Positions 47,936-59,982 of a stretch of 64,000 nt of DNA are shown here, piece after piece. The translations under genes were made by a program, and so were the position numbers. The stretch lies in the NCBI GenBank assembly GCA_030144725.1, contig JASKMD010000015.1:3909810-3973809 (forward strand), read 5' to 3'. This DNA comes from Haematococcus lacustris. Its lineage: Eukaryota; Chlorophyta; Chlorophyceae; Chlamydomonadales; Haematococcaceae. The first letter of the stretch is position 1; each line of letters opens with the position of its first letter. The notes under the pieces were generated by a model. The model saw nothing but the letters and a program-made list of their open reading frames with translations, did no database searches and was not told where the DNA came from.

Positions 47936-50320
47936 CTACTACAAGCGGGAAGGACCCGTGGTGATGGGTTTAGGATGGTGTCGACTGTGATTGGACGCTC
48001 AGTGAGCTCAGATATCTTGGTGCGTGCAATCTTGAGCAAGGTGCAGTGCTCGACAGACTCTCAACCGCGGCAGGGGCTGCTCACTCTCCCGCACCGTGCT
48101 CACCTGGCGGGCACCGGCCCTGCGGTTCTAACGCGCGACACAGGTTTTGACAGACTGGCTCTCAACTGCATCCTTGTTATCTTCTCAAGATTGCGAGCAG
48201 GGCAGATCGCTTTTCGCTCATAGGTGGTTGGGGAGTTACAAATATCCTTTCGGGAGCCATCCACGGCCGGTCACAGGACGGGAGAGACCAAGGCAGGACT
48301 CTGAGCTGCTCGAACGAAGATCTTGGCCAGCAATAGCCATTGAGAGGTAGAGAGCTAGATGTACGTGGCGAGGACAAGAAGAATCGGCTCCGTGGCAATA
48401 ACGCTCGGGTCCTGATGCCCAGATGACGAGCACCAGATGACGCCGCTCAATCACACACACTCCAACGTGGGCAGATTATACACAGGCTATACGTAGCTCT
48501 TGATGCGGCTGCGATGTACTCATAATGCACGACTCACTACCCTGGCTGCAGCCCCCTTGTCCCTCACTAGGGCCTACATTAGAGTCGGACCACCAGGGAC
48601 CACTAGGGGCCACTCAGTCTGCGTTAAGGGCCTGTGTGGAGTTCTGTTTCCATGCACATGGCACAGTTGCTTGTCCAGGTCTAGCTACTGTGACCATAAG
48701 ACCTAGAGGGGGAGACCTGGCTCACAGCCACCAGCGTGGACAAAGACAGCGACAGCAGCAGCGGCGGCTTTTCTTTCGAGGCCATCCTGACGTTACAGCG
48801 CGTACTGCCTGCCCGGGCCATCAGCCTGGCTGCAGACAGCTCTTCATTGGCCTCACCCTATGCATCACAGCTCTATCAAGCAGGTGGCATGGCCATGGAC
48901 ACATCTGGCTGGTACAGCTGTGACGCTCGAGCAGTGTAAGAGGTCCGTGCCACCAGCTGCAATGCAAGCCAATGACTGCAACACTTTCTGCCCGTTTTGC
49001 ATGGTAATATTTCCTGATCTGAAACACCATGCAACCCCATCCCCGTCTTGGTAACATCAAAAGTGTATGCGTATGTGCCTCAGACTTTACTGTCTGTGAT
49101 ACTGCAAGCTACTGGCTGTGCTAGTGCAAGCTGGTCTGCTCCCTCAGACTACGGCTGGACTGTGCATCCTACTCGCTAATCGCCAGCAGCAGCATGGGCC
49201 CTGGCACACCTGGCCGCCTGCCCCCTCACTGGCCCCCTGCAGTGGCCCAACACCGCCCCTGTGCCCTAGCTGCAGCCCTAACAAGCGGCACTGGCCTGGC
49301 TCTGGCCAGTGGTGCAACCCTCCTACTCTGTAAGGGAGATCCGGCTGCAGGCTGGCAATCCAAATCCATGAGGCACTGGCATGCTCAGCCAGTGAGCTGG
49401 GAATAGGGAAAGATCTAGTGTGAGCAACGCCTTGGGTCGTGGCAGGGAGTTGACAGTGCAGGAGAGCCTCCTCCCACACTGGAGACTGAGAGCCGGTGCT
49501 CCACAACCTCCCATCACAGGGACTGGGGTGAGGGTAGGTGGGATGAGGGTGGGGTGGGTGGGATGAGGGTGGGTGGGGTGAGGGTGAGGGTGGGTGGTAT
49601 GGGTCAGGGTCAGGGTGAAGTACGGAAGGTGACCCCCATGACCCCACCCCCTGTAGTACTCTCTGCTAGGCCCAAGGCTATGTTGGGATGGCCGGCTACT
49701 GCCCCGGCTACTGCAGTCTGTAGTACAGCTTCTGGCTGCTGGACAGCCTGCGGCCTGCAGGGCCGGGAGGAGCTGAGGTCCTCGGCTGCCCCACAGGCGC
49801 CCACCTGGGGTGCAGTCAGCAGTCAGCACTGTACAGTTAGCCTAGGCAGGAGCCACCCCCCAGAGCGGCCCACAGGACACAAAGCCACCAGAGCAAGGTG
49901 TTTGGACATGCAGTGGGTGTGTCTAGCTCCTGGCTGTGGCCTGCGGTGAAGAAGATGGCGCCACCAGCTCTTTTGCAGGGCTGCAGCCACCCTCATCCTG
50001 TCTGACACCCGACACAAGCAGGGACAAGGGCAAGAGCTGCAGCAGCAGATACCCTGCACCTTTCTCTCGCCGACTCCCTTTCCCGCCCTTTCCCCTTATC
50101 CCTTCCCACCAGCTCCTGTTTGGACTGCAATGTGAAGCAGACCAGGAACCAGCACTTCCATACACCCGCAGCCCACAGCTGCACCCAACGTCGAGGTAAG
50201 GGCACGGGCAGTACACTCTCACTCCCCTTAAGCTTCCTTCCACCCTCCCTCCCTTCCCTCCTCCCCCTCTACATATCCCTCCGCCCTCCACCCCTCTACC
50301 CTGCCTCCCTCCATCTCCCT
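47936..50320. other. Intergenic region with unrecognised candidate exons
   Basis: On the plus strand 48727-48937 is open and reads DKDSDSSSGGFSFEAILTLQ then RVLPARAISLAADSSSLASP. 49150-49405 is open with a hydrophobic run ALTSGTGLALASGATLLLC after a CTCAG acceptor-like site. Either could be an exon of an unrecognised gene; no model could be closed. A G-rich tandem block with GGTGGGATGAGGG units occupies about 49528-49620. A CT-rich run lies at about 50230-50330. Confidence 0.3.
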
Positions 50321-53300
50321 TCACCAGATCTTCCACTTGTCCTCGCTGCACTGCCCGCACCTAGTGGGGTTCCACACCGTGTTCTTCAGCCACTTCCTGT
50401 GCTGCAGCACCTGCAGCAGGCCCTGGGAGGTGTTGGCCCAGGAAGAGCCGCCCACCCGGCTGGCAGCCATCCAGGTCTCGTTGTGCAAGCAGTGCGTCTT
50501 CAGCAGCTGCTGTGGCGCGATGCGCTGCCGCATCAGCAGCTGGCACAGCTGGCACTGGGTGTGGGGCACCTCGTCCCCTGAGGTAGCCAGGGTCTTCTGG
50601 AAGCCGGGAGAGAGGGCGTGCCATGGCATATACTTCCACGCCTGCACGCCAGGCATCATCACCATCATCACATGGCATTTGCTGCCTGCACAATGGTGAT
50701 GTTGTGCTCATGACAGCCAAGCTGGCGTTTGACACGCAGTGCACACACAGCATAGATGTCCTGCAGCAGTTGTACTTCGCAAGGTCTATGTGCTGCTGCT
50801 GCCAATGCAATGGCAATGCTGACGTAGGTGGTGGTGATGAATCAAGTGGCAACGCTGAGGTGTATGTCCTGCATGTGTGTCCTGCCGCAGCGCTACTTTG
50901 CAAGGTCTATATGCTGCAGCAAGCAGAACCTGTGACAACCTCATGGGCTGGGCATATGCTGCTGCTGCTGCTGCTGCTGGTTATGCTATTGAGCTGCAGC
51001 TGCCACATGCTTTGATAGGAAGGGACAGACTCTAGGCTGGTGGCATGCAGTGAACAGGGCTATGTGGACCCACCATGGTCCTCATGTACGCAGTCTTGTT
51101 CTGCGCCAGGCTGCAGGCCAGCGCAAGCAGGACCAGGCGTTAGGGCCAGGGGGTTGCATATTCCTCAATAGCCTAGCCATGGGCCACGAGCCGCACCTGA
51201 GCATGTGATCGATCAGCCGAGTGGCATTCCTGTCAAAATGGCTGAACTCTAGCACTGACTCTGCAGTGGGGGCCACGTCCTGCAGACAAAGGCGGAGAAT
51301 GGGCAGGTTGGGACAACGGCAGCTTAGGTGGAGCTGGGACAAGCAACCATAACATGCAGTTTGTTATGCCATTCGTTATGCAAGCAACACCTGACCCAGT
51401 CACAATCTTTATGCCAGCCTGCAGGCTGTGTCACCCATATCAGGGATGGGATATAGCAGGGATGGGACAACAGTGCACCCGGAGATGATGTGGGCTCATG
51501 CTGTTAGGCTCCAACTGCCACCATGTCTGAAATGTCTGAGATGAGATTACACCCAACCCTTTTCACGGCTTGACTGAGCTGTATCTTCATGTCAGTTGGC
51601 ACCTCTGCTTTGCCCGTATGAGGGCGATGGCCCACAGTGTGCTACCTCACCCTAGGTCGTGTCGCCCCCTGGCCCATGGACCCACCAGGACATGGGGCGT
51701 GCCCAGGTATATGGGCAGGCAGCCTGCCTCCAGCCCTTGGTACAGTTTCTCAGTCACATAGTCCTGCCGCTCACTGTTCTCCTGAACAGGCCATCCAGGC
51801 ATTACAGAGCCTAAACAGGCCACCCATGCATTACAAAGCCTAACAGGCCACCCAGGCATTAGAAAGTCTAAACAGGCCACCCAGGCATCACATGTCTTGG
51901 GCTGACAGCAGCCTGAGGCATACCTGTGTGTTGACACACATGCAGCACTTGGCTGCCCAACACACCGCAGTGGCAGCTAGCAGGCAAGGGTGTAGGGTAT
52001 GGGTTTGTTTGAGGCCATCCACTAAGCAGAGGGCCCTGCAAGGACCTGGGCAGTGAGGGCCGCAATGCCCTGAGGTGGGCGGCAGTGGCCTAACAGGCTG
52101 CAGCTGGTCTATGCGCTCAGGGGAGATGCAGCCAGTCACCAGGCAGCAGGGAGCAGAGCGTGTGCTCCATGCCCTGCAGCACACCTGCGGGACCTGCTGC
52201 TTGTGGTGTGGTGTGCCTCTCGGTGTGGTGTGGTGTGGTGTGGTGTGCCTCTCTGTATGTTGGTGTGTTGCTGTTGTTGTGAGCGAGATGTTGAGACGTA
52301 CCCCAACTCAGCTGGGGCACAGATGCTGCTGCACACCAACAACTATTGATGACACGCCCACAGGGTATGCCACCAGTGACATTGCCCCTGGTCAAAGTGG
52401 GCCAGGGTCCTTGTAGTTCCCAGAGTAACACTATTCCTAGCTGCTGCTCCTAGTGCTGCTGCTTCTGCTCCTGCTGCTTCTGCTCCTGCTGCTGCCGCTC
52501 CTGCTGCTGCCGCTCCTGCTGCTGCCGCTCCTGCTGCTGCCGCTCCTGCTGCTGCCGCTCCTGCTGCTGCCGCTCCTGCTGCTGCCGCTCCTGCTGCTGC
52601 CGCTCCTGCTGCTGCCGCTCCTGCTGCTGCCGCTCCTGCTGCTGCCGCTCCTGCTGCTGCCGCTCCTGCTGCTGCCGCTCCTGCTGCTGCCGCTCCTGCT
52701 GCTGCCGCTCCTGCTGCTGCCGCTCCTGCTGCTGCCGCTCCTGCTGCTGCCGCTCCTGCTGCTGCCGCTCCTGCTGCCGCTCCTGCTGCCGCTCCTGCTG
52801 CCGCTCCTGCTGCCGCTCCTGCTGCCGCTCCTGCTGCCGCTCCTGCTGCCACTCCTGCTGCCGCTCCTGCTGCCGCTCCTGCTGCCGCTCCTGCTGCCGC
52901 TCCTGCTGCCGCTCCTGCTGCCGCTCCTGCTGCCGCCGCTCCTGCTGCCGCTCCTGCTGCTGCCGCTCCTGCTGCCGCTCCTGCTGCCGCTCCTGCTGCC
53001 GCTCCTGCTGCCGCTCCTGCTGCCGCTCCTGCTGCCGCTCCTGCTGCCGCTCCTGCTGCCGCTCCTGCTGCCGCTCCTGCTGCCGCTCCTGCTGCCGCTC
53101 CTGCTGCTAAGTGCTGGTGCTGTGATTCCAGCTGTGGGTGGCATGATGGGGCTGTCTGTCTGACTCTCACCATGGTGATGCAGAACTTGTAGCGGCGGAA
53201 GATTTCATACTTGTTGCCGCGGCCTCCAGGGGGCTGGAGGCAGTGCAGGCAGTGCAGGCAGTGCAGGCAGTGCAAGCGCTGCTGAGCAGCAACATGCAGC

Positions 53301-55750
53301 AGAGCAACAACTGACCGCCATAGCCGCAGCTAGGAGAGCTGTACAGGGGGTGGCACGCTGCAACACAGCCAGGCTGGGTGTGCTGGGTGTGCGGGGGAGA
53401 GTGCTGGCATGGCAGTCAGCACATCAGGTGGGTGGTAGAGCTCGGCAGCCCTTGGGGGAGTGCACAGGCCCTGCACTGGCCTTGCCATCCAGCCCTCGAT
53501 GCCCAGTGCAGCTCATTGTGTACTACCACCAGCTGTGCTGTGCTGGTCAGGTTGAGGGCTGTGCTATGCTGGGCTGTGTTGAGCAGGTGGGGGGCTGTGC
53601 TATGCTGGGTTGTGTTGAGCAGGTGGGGGGCTGGGCAGGTTGTTGGCTGGGCTGTGCAGGGCAGGTTGGGGTTTGTGCTGGGCTGGGCTGGGCAGGGCAG
53701 GTTGGGGACAGTGCCAGTCTGCATTTTGTGTCTGGGGTCTAACACTTTGGGTCCTGACCACAACAGCAGGTCGCCGACTGCAGAGGTGCACAGGGAGCGC
53801 ATGTTGAGACGCTGCCAGGCTTAGTGTAGGGAAAGCCTTCCCTGCTTGCCGACGACTCACTGTGCGGTTGCGCTTGCATGCACCCCAGGCATGCATCTCC
53901 AGCCGCTTGTCGTCCAAGATGGCCTGAGCCAGGGCATCCCGCTGGGTGGCTGCCCCGCAGTTGCTGTTGATGTAGGCAACAGCGTCCAGCTTGTCCTCCC
54001 AGGGCACTGGGTCGCCAAACAGCACGTTTTGGACCCATGCGTAGTCCCCTTGGAAATACTGCACCACAGGAAGGGGTGTGTGGTACGCAGGCAGGGCGTG
54101 CAGGGCAGGGTAGGGAAGGCCAAGACAGGGCGGGGCAGGGGGGTCAAGTGTAGGGCGGGGCAGGGCGGGGTAGGGCAGAGCAGCGCCTCTATGGCCCCAT
54201 GCGATGTCAGAGTCTGGCTAGGGCAGCTGCTTGGCAAGGTGGGCTGACCACAGTTGACAGCACTGAGCAGCTGGGGTTCATCATGCGGCAGGTTGGGTGC
54301 AGGGAGGCGCCTGCTAAGTAGCAATGTCACTGACCGGCACGGGCACATGGGAGCAGCGACGGTAGGTCATCTCTATGTCGAACTGATCCTGTACACCACA
54401 CAGCCCTCCATGCACTGAGGCCCAAGTGCACAGGGTGCATGCAGCTTGCTGACCCATGCGCTCCCTGGCTTTGTACTGGCCATGGTAAGTCAACAAAGTC
54501 AGTGTCACTCCTCAACTGTGATCTGCCCACCATGTAGTTCATGTCGTCCAGGCATGCATAGAAGTAGCTGCTTTCCATGCTCATGACGACCAGGTGCTGG
54601 TTAGGGTACTGTCTGAAGGTCATGGAGTAGCAACAGCTCGGGCACAGGCATCCATGTCTCAGGCAGCCGTGTCACAAAAGCTGGTGCAGGGTAGGACTTG
54701 GTGCGTGATGGCAATACTGATGGAATTGGCATGTGGCCCACCTTGAAATGCCCGGTACCCCACAGGCGCTGGGAGCATGATACCTGCAGGTGCACAGGGT
54801 GTAGTTTCAAATGGCAGCCATGAAAAGACCCTATGTTGCTTGAAAAAGTCTTTGGCGTCTCAAAGCACAGCACCCAACTAGTGTGTGACCCCTGTGAGCT
54901 GTCATCAGCTTTCAATTAGTGCATGTTTGCCATGCCATCTCTAGGTTGTAGCCCTGTCACAGGTGTCAGGCAATGATGCAAGTGGTAGGCGCCCATGCCA
55001 TGTGCATGGGAATATAACTCCACACAGACAACATCTTCCGTAGTCCCTAGTGAGGGACAAGGTGCTGAAGGCATTATACGAGATATGACGAGGTATGATA
55101 CGAGATAAGATGTTGGGTGCAGGTATGTAGGGGTGTAGTCACACAGCTTACATCTGTGCACCTGCTGCTGCAGCAGCAGCAGCCGCCACTATCTCATGCT
55201 GCCCTGACCGCATGCTGCACCATACCCCTGCTACTCCTAGCCTGCTGGCACTTACCACAAAGCATCAGCGTCCTTGGCAGAGTATTGGTCTACATATGAA
55301 CACTTGATGGGTGTGCCCTGCAAGAAAAACCAGATACCAACTACTCTTGCACAATTCTCTTGGGACTGTGATGGAGGCAACATCCACAAGACACCACCTC
55401 GAACTGGCAGCCTGGCACGTCTCTCGCATATTCCCCAAAATAGTGGCCTGCACCAGTGTCAGGGATCAGTCAGGTAGCAGCAGAGGGTACAACACATTGT
55501 CACGACTGTGCGTATAGACCCCGCCTGTCATGAGTGCTACCACCACAGGAGTGGAAATAGCATGGTCACGGTCCCTAAATAATCTTGCGCCAGGTCGTTC
55601 GTCCATGGTTGGGACAAATTCAGTCTGAGGGATTGAAACATGACCTTCGGGTACTACCCTGATTGCTTTGCACCCCAGCAAAGCTGCCAAAAGGAGCAAG
55701 AGCAGCTGTGGACCCAAAGCAGCGGGCCGCCCCAAGCGTTTCCCACTCAT
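50321..55750 (-). CDS. GT10 alpha-1,3-fucosyltransferase-like protein (12 exons)
   Basis: GT10 enzymes transfer fucose from GDP-fucose to glycans in the Golgi. Exons 55750-55504, 55447-55398, 55317-55256, 54783-54742, 54612-54531, 54388-54335, 54058-53861, 53233-53171, 51781-51686, 51279-51197, 51110-51074 and 50641-50321 join in phase to 444 aa. A signal anchor (LGPQLLLLLLAALLGCKAI) near residue 12 fits a type II Golgi protein. Family motifs follow: ADALWYHAP, VVMSMESSYF, FDIEMTYRR, AYINSNCGA, YKFCITM joined to ENSERQDYVTEKLYQGLEAG, then CLPIYLGTPHV. The FCITM/ENS motif is split by a 1.39-kb intron holding a minisatellite. The last exon adds a Cys-rich tail (CQLCQLL ... RCGQC) ending KWKIW. 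The exon 1 donor choice is the least certain. Acceptor specificity cannot be told. Confidence 0.9.
52453..53107. repeat. Two-phase minisatellite in a GT10 intron
   Basis: A 15-bp unit (CTCCTGCTGCTGCCG) repeats about 19-20 times (about 52484-52770). A related 12-bp unit (CTCCTGCTGCCG) then repeats about 27 times to 53107, with one 15-bp unit interrupting near 52950. Units are multiples of three, so both strands give long fake frames of Ala/Gly, Ser/Arg/Gly or Leu/Pro. The block sits inside the intron between the ...CITM and ENSER... exons. Confidence 0.95.
53540..53712. repeat. Degenerate tandem repeats in GT10 intron 7
   Basis: Units around GCTGTGCTATGCTGGG(C/T)TGT plus a GTTGAGCAGGTGGGGGGCTG block recur two to three times. 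They are purely intronic. Confidence 0.6.
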
Positions 55751-56088
55751 ACAAGATTAGAGCGGAAAATGCAGGTCAGTGCGGCTCCGTGCAATGAGGG
55801 TTGCGGGATCGGCACCTGCTAAGCTGTTGGCGGTACAACCGACTACATGAGTTTTGGACAATTTTGCAGTTGCAAGAGGGCTGTATGGATCTGAGCATAT
55901 CGATCAGACATTTTGATACAATTATATCCCTGGGTAAACAATGAAAATGGGGGTGTAAATTTCAAAAACATAAGGCGCAGAACACAATAACATTGAAGTA
56001 GATTTCCCTTCGCCGTGCAAAACTCGTACGCCAGGTCGCCGTTCCCAGGCATATATATACTTCGCATTAAGACCGCACACAAGCTGCA
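55751..56088. promoter_or_regulatory. Divergent promoter of GT10 and the Pro/Tyr-tail membrane protein
   Basis: Only 338 bp separate the two opposed start codons. A TATA-like ATATATATAC (56051-56060) lies about 30 bp upstream of the plus-strand ATG at 56089, a short 5' leader if it is used. No clear counterpart was seen for the minus-strand gene. Confidence 0.55.
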
Positions 56089-59000
56089 ATGGGCAAAGGC
56101 GGAGGGAAGGGACGGGGCAAGGGGGGGTGCGGGGTAAGCAAAGCATTAGCTCCACAGCGGGTTCGGTCCAACCTAATGCTTTTGCGACGACCATGCCCAC
56201 GTCTGCTCTGCAGAGCTTGATGGAAGCTGCGGTACGAAGCGGCGTGTCGCGGTAAAACACCTTGTCAACCTTTGTCAACATGGTTATCTGTTTGTCAAAT
56301 GGCCTGCAGGGACAAACGCTCGCCTGCGCTTGCTGTATTCTGTTCCTGGGGCCTATCCTCATAGGCAAGCTTACGACATGCACAGCCTTTGCAGCCATTG
56401 CAGACATTTTGCTGCCCATCTTCTTTTCTGTCATGGCTGATAAAGCGCTTGATTTGTTGTTTCAACACCGTGTTCGCAGCTGTTGGCTGCGCTTTGCTAT
56501 CCCTGTCTAGCAAGGACTTCAGGAGCAACAACATACAATCTGTACAAGACGCTGTGAACAACTGGGCGTCAAACAGCAGCATTTCCAATACCAACATCAC
56601 CTCCAATACCTACACACAGTTTGTGGTAAGTGATAGTGACACTGAGTTCGTGGTAAGTGATAGCAGCACTCACTTTGTGGTAAGAAGGACCAGGGCGTCT
56701 TTTCTGCTGTGCTGATGACAGTTACACCCCATTTGGTGTGCCTGCAGAGCATTGGGAGTCGCCTTGTTGCGGACATCTCCCCTGCTGTGCCAACTGGGCA
56801 ATGCGCCAGCCCAGACCTTGTGACGTCTGTTCGCCTCTTACCAACATCCAGAGCAGACCTATACAGAGATGAGACGAGCAAGTTCAATGCACAGACCATC
56901 CCCCCACACAGGTATTGATGGTTGTGACAGGCTGCGTCAGTCAATCAGTACCTTGCATTGCAAAGGCAGGGAGGCGCTGCTGCCTGCGTAGCAGCTACAG
57001 AGCGTGTTGATCCACTGGCTGCCACAGGGTATAATGTGAGCATTTTGCCATGAGGCGGTTGCACCTGAGCCGTGCCATAACTTGACCGCAGGTTCGCAGC
57101 AACTCTGCCAATCTACCCAGCAGCGTGCAGCTTGCAGATCTTGATCAAAGATAGCATGAAGGGCAATGCCACTGTGGGTAGCATAATTGTGCCAGCGGGC
57201 CCTCAGCTGGTGAGACTGCGCCCAAACTATGGCTCGCGCAGCTGCCCCAGGTGAGACTGCTCTGCGCCATGCCAAAATTACCCCTGAGCCAGGGGTGCAC
57301 CAGGGGTGGTGTTTTGTCTCTATGGATTTATGTTGCCATGCACATGATATGGGCATCTTTACCTACACAGCTGCCTGTGACAGGGCTATAGCCTAGAGTT
57401 GGCATGCCAAACACACACTTCTGTAAGCTGATGACAGCTCACAGGGGCCACACACTACTCTGCCTCGGCATGCTGCTGCTGCCGGGCCTTGGGCGGCTGG
57501 TCTCACAGCCGCCCATAGCCCAGGCCTGGGTACTCCTTGCTTTGTGCCAGCGCTGCATGCTCATGTGAGCTTGCATACGACATCCGCAGCCATCATCTGT
57601 ATGCCTGCCAGCCCAGCGGTGCTTGAGTGGAGTTTTGCTGAAGTGTGAGCACACTGCCTAGACCTAATGCCCACTATTGACTGCAGCTCACCAGCGCAGG
57701 TCCCACTGCGCCCACGCATACACAAGGTACTCCAGGCAAGCAAGCGCACCAGGTCCCTACATGTGCGCTGCTGCCACCGTTGCAGTTACATCCAAGGATG
57801 CACCAGCAGCTCTCGTGACGCCAACGCCTGCATCCAGAACTGCAACGACATGGGTGGGACCTACTCCTGCTCTGCTTCCACTCCCCAGTGCACTGTACTG
57901 TGGAACTGGAATGACGCCTGCGTGAAGATCAGGGCGGTGGGTCAAGGTGAGGTAGAGGTGCAGCAGCTCCTGGGCTGTGCATCACACCGTAGCAAAGTCC
58001 TGGCCGCTTCTGCTGGCTTGCAGATACTTGGGCTTCAGATAACCTACATCCTGCACCTGACGATGGCTGCAGCCCGCTGCCAATTCAGGTTGCACAGACA
58101 GTGGCTGGCCAGTACTTCCAGGTGTGTGGCAGGAAAACTGCACCATGTGTGGTAGAGAAAGTTCTGCTGTATCCTGGCCTGGCGGTGTGCACCAGCTTGA
58201 CACTTCTCCTGCATTGCTGCCTTGTCCTGCTTATTGTTTCCTGAGCTCCAAGGCTGTGTTTACTCCTTTTAATATTGTATTATATATGTAAGTGGCCTTC
58301 CAGGGTACAGGCAGGTCAACAAGCAGCTGCATGACCTGTCGCCAATTCACAAGCTTGACAGAGTGTTCATATTGTCGTGGGCTGTTCATTCTGCAATTGT
58401 CTGCTGAGCAAGGGTGAGCACGTGGCGTGTTGCAGGTTCCCAACGTGTCTTCAGCTTGGGGCCCTAACTCAGCCCATACTCTGACCGTGCGCAGCTCAGC
58501 TGATCCCTGGCTGGCATACATTGCAGCCACAGAGGGCACAGGCAGCTTTGGAGCCTCCAAGGTGCAGTCCTTCAATGCACCCTTGAGGTGCTGGTCTCCC
58601 TGCTGGACAAGCGTGATGCAGTGCCTACACGACAGGCAGTTTACAATACAATTTCACAGAGTCACAGCTCATTGACAGTCCTCTATCCGCACTGCTGCAC
58701 AGCTCTTTGTGGGCACATCTGGGCTGTGGTGTCTCATTGACATCTCGCACCCGCTTCAACTACTGATGCCTGTTTTGACCATGGTTGGCTACACAGGGTA
58801 CCCTCATCAAGAGTGGCGTTACACTCCTTGTGCTCGGAATCCTAGTGTCCTTGTGCTGGGTCTGGGTTGGCTGGTATGCATTCAAGGTGGGCAGGCAGGG
58901 AGACCCTGCAGCAAAGCAGGGCCAACCTTCCTCTGTCACCCCCTCGCGCTGATGCACCTGATGCGCTGGTGATGTGGTAGATCCCAGCTGATATTGCCTG

Positions 59001-59767
59001 ACTCACTGCCCCTGTGTGGCGTCCCCTGCAGGTGTTCACGCGCCGCATGCCTGCAACCCGCCCCGCCACTTACTTTGATGGCCGTGCGTGGTAAGGCCGT
59101 TTCTTAGCATTAGTGCAGCTTGAACACTTCTGCTGTTGCAGCATGATTGCAGCCTCTGCCCAGTAACGGTGGGGTAGCCCACCCTCTCAAAGCATGAGGT
59201 CCTGCCAGTCACATGTCGTGCGCTTGCTACCCATGCTGCAGGGATGTTGCTAATCGCTGGGGCTACGTGAAAGGCTATCCAGTGTACAACACCCCTGGCG
59301 TCGCGCAAGGCTATCAAATGTCTCATGTAAGCTAGGACATGATCCTGATGTGATCCACACTGCACTACGCACTCAGCACAACTCGCTGTCCTGTCCACAC
59401 CTGCCTTGTCTATCACCAATGTCTGTGGCTTGCATGATACCCTGCGGCAATAGGCAATCACACTTGGTCATATCATGCCGCTCAGCTAGAAGCACTGGGT
59501 GTTGTTGTGCAGATGCCTCCTGCGGCGCCCACTGGGCCTGGCGGCTACTACCCCGTCCCACCACCTCAATACCCTCAAGCAGACGCCTATGGCCAGCCAC
59601 CGCCCTATGCACAGGCTGCTTACCCGCCTGGGAGCTACCCCCCACCGCCGTATGGCTACCCCCAGGCTGCGTACGGCACACCCTACATACCTCATGACCC
59701 TGCAGCTTGGCAGCACCATGCACCAGGACCCAGCCAAGCACCCCCTGCACACGCGCCCTTCAAGTGA
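56089..59767 (+). CDS. Membrane protein with Cys-rich luminal region and Pro/Tyr-rich tail (12 exons)
   Basis: I do not recognise the family. Exons at 56089-56133, 56310-56458, 56511-56625, 56748-56911, 57092-57250, 57687-57951, 58089-58121, 58436-58561, 58797-58886, 59032-59090, 59242-59326 and 59513-59767 join in phase to about 514 aa. It starts with a Gly/Lys repeat (MGKGGGKGRGKGGCG), then hydrophobic segments (CACCILFLGPILIGKL; IADILLPIFFSVM). A presumed luminal region has SIGSRLVADISPAV and many Cys (CSYIQGC ... ACIQNC ... CTVLW). One clear transmembrane helix follows (SGVTLLVLGILVSLCWVWVG). The tail of about 85 residues is rich in Pro, Tyr, Ala and Gln, with PPPQYPQ, QPPPYAQ and YPPPPYGYP; PPxY-like motifs there could bind WW domains. 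The intron at about 56459-56510 is unusually short and uncertain. Confidence 0.75.
56620..56681 (+). repeat. Three tandem in-frame splice donors (27-bp spacing)
   Basis: The end of exon 3 of the membrane-protein gene has TT(T/C)GTG/GTAAG three times, with possible exon ends at 56625, 56652 and 56679. The spacing of 27 nt keeps the frame, so use of the second or third donor would add 9 or 18 residues rich in Ser/Asp. Confidence 0.75.
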
Positions 59768-59982
59768 AGCGAAGCGCCACCCTCGCACCTTGACACACCT
59801 TGATTGTTTTTCAATGCTTGCTCAGGGAGGTTCCGCATGCTTAGCAGTAGGAGCTCCAACACTTATGAGGCTGACATGGTGGTGGTAATGACTTGTACGC
59901 TAGCAGGCATGCTATTTCATTGCAATCAGGGCTGCATACTGACCGAAGGCTGATAGGTTCCATGACATGTTTGGTAATAAAG
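59768..59982. other. 3' flank of the membrane-protein gene
   Basis: This is presumably the 3' untranslated region and flank. No structure was recognised. Confidence 0.4.

Noticed and set aside
52343..53275. 310-codon Ala/Gly protein (minus), 235-codon Ser/Arg/Gly protein (minus) and 236-codon Leu/Pro protein (plus)
   Set aside because: All are translations of the intronic minisatellite, whose unit lengths are multiples of three. The flanking exons of GT10 splice this region out.
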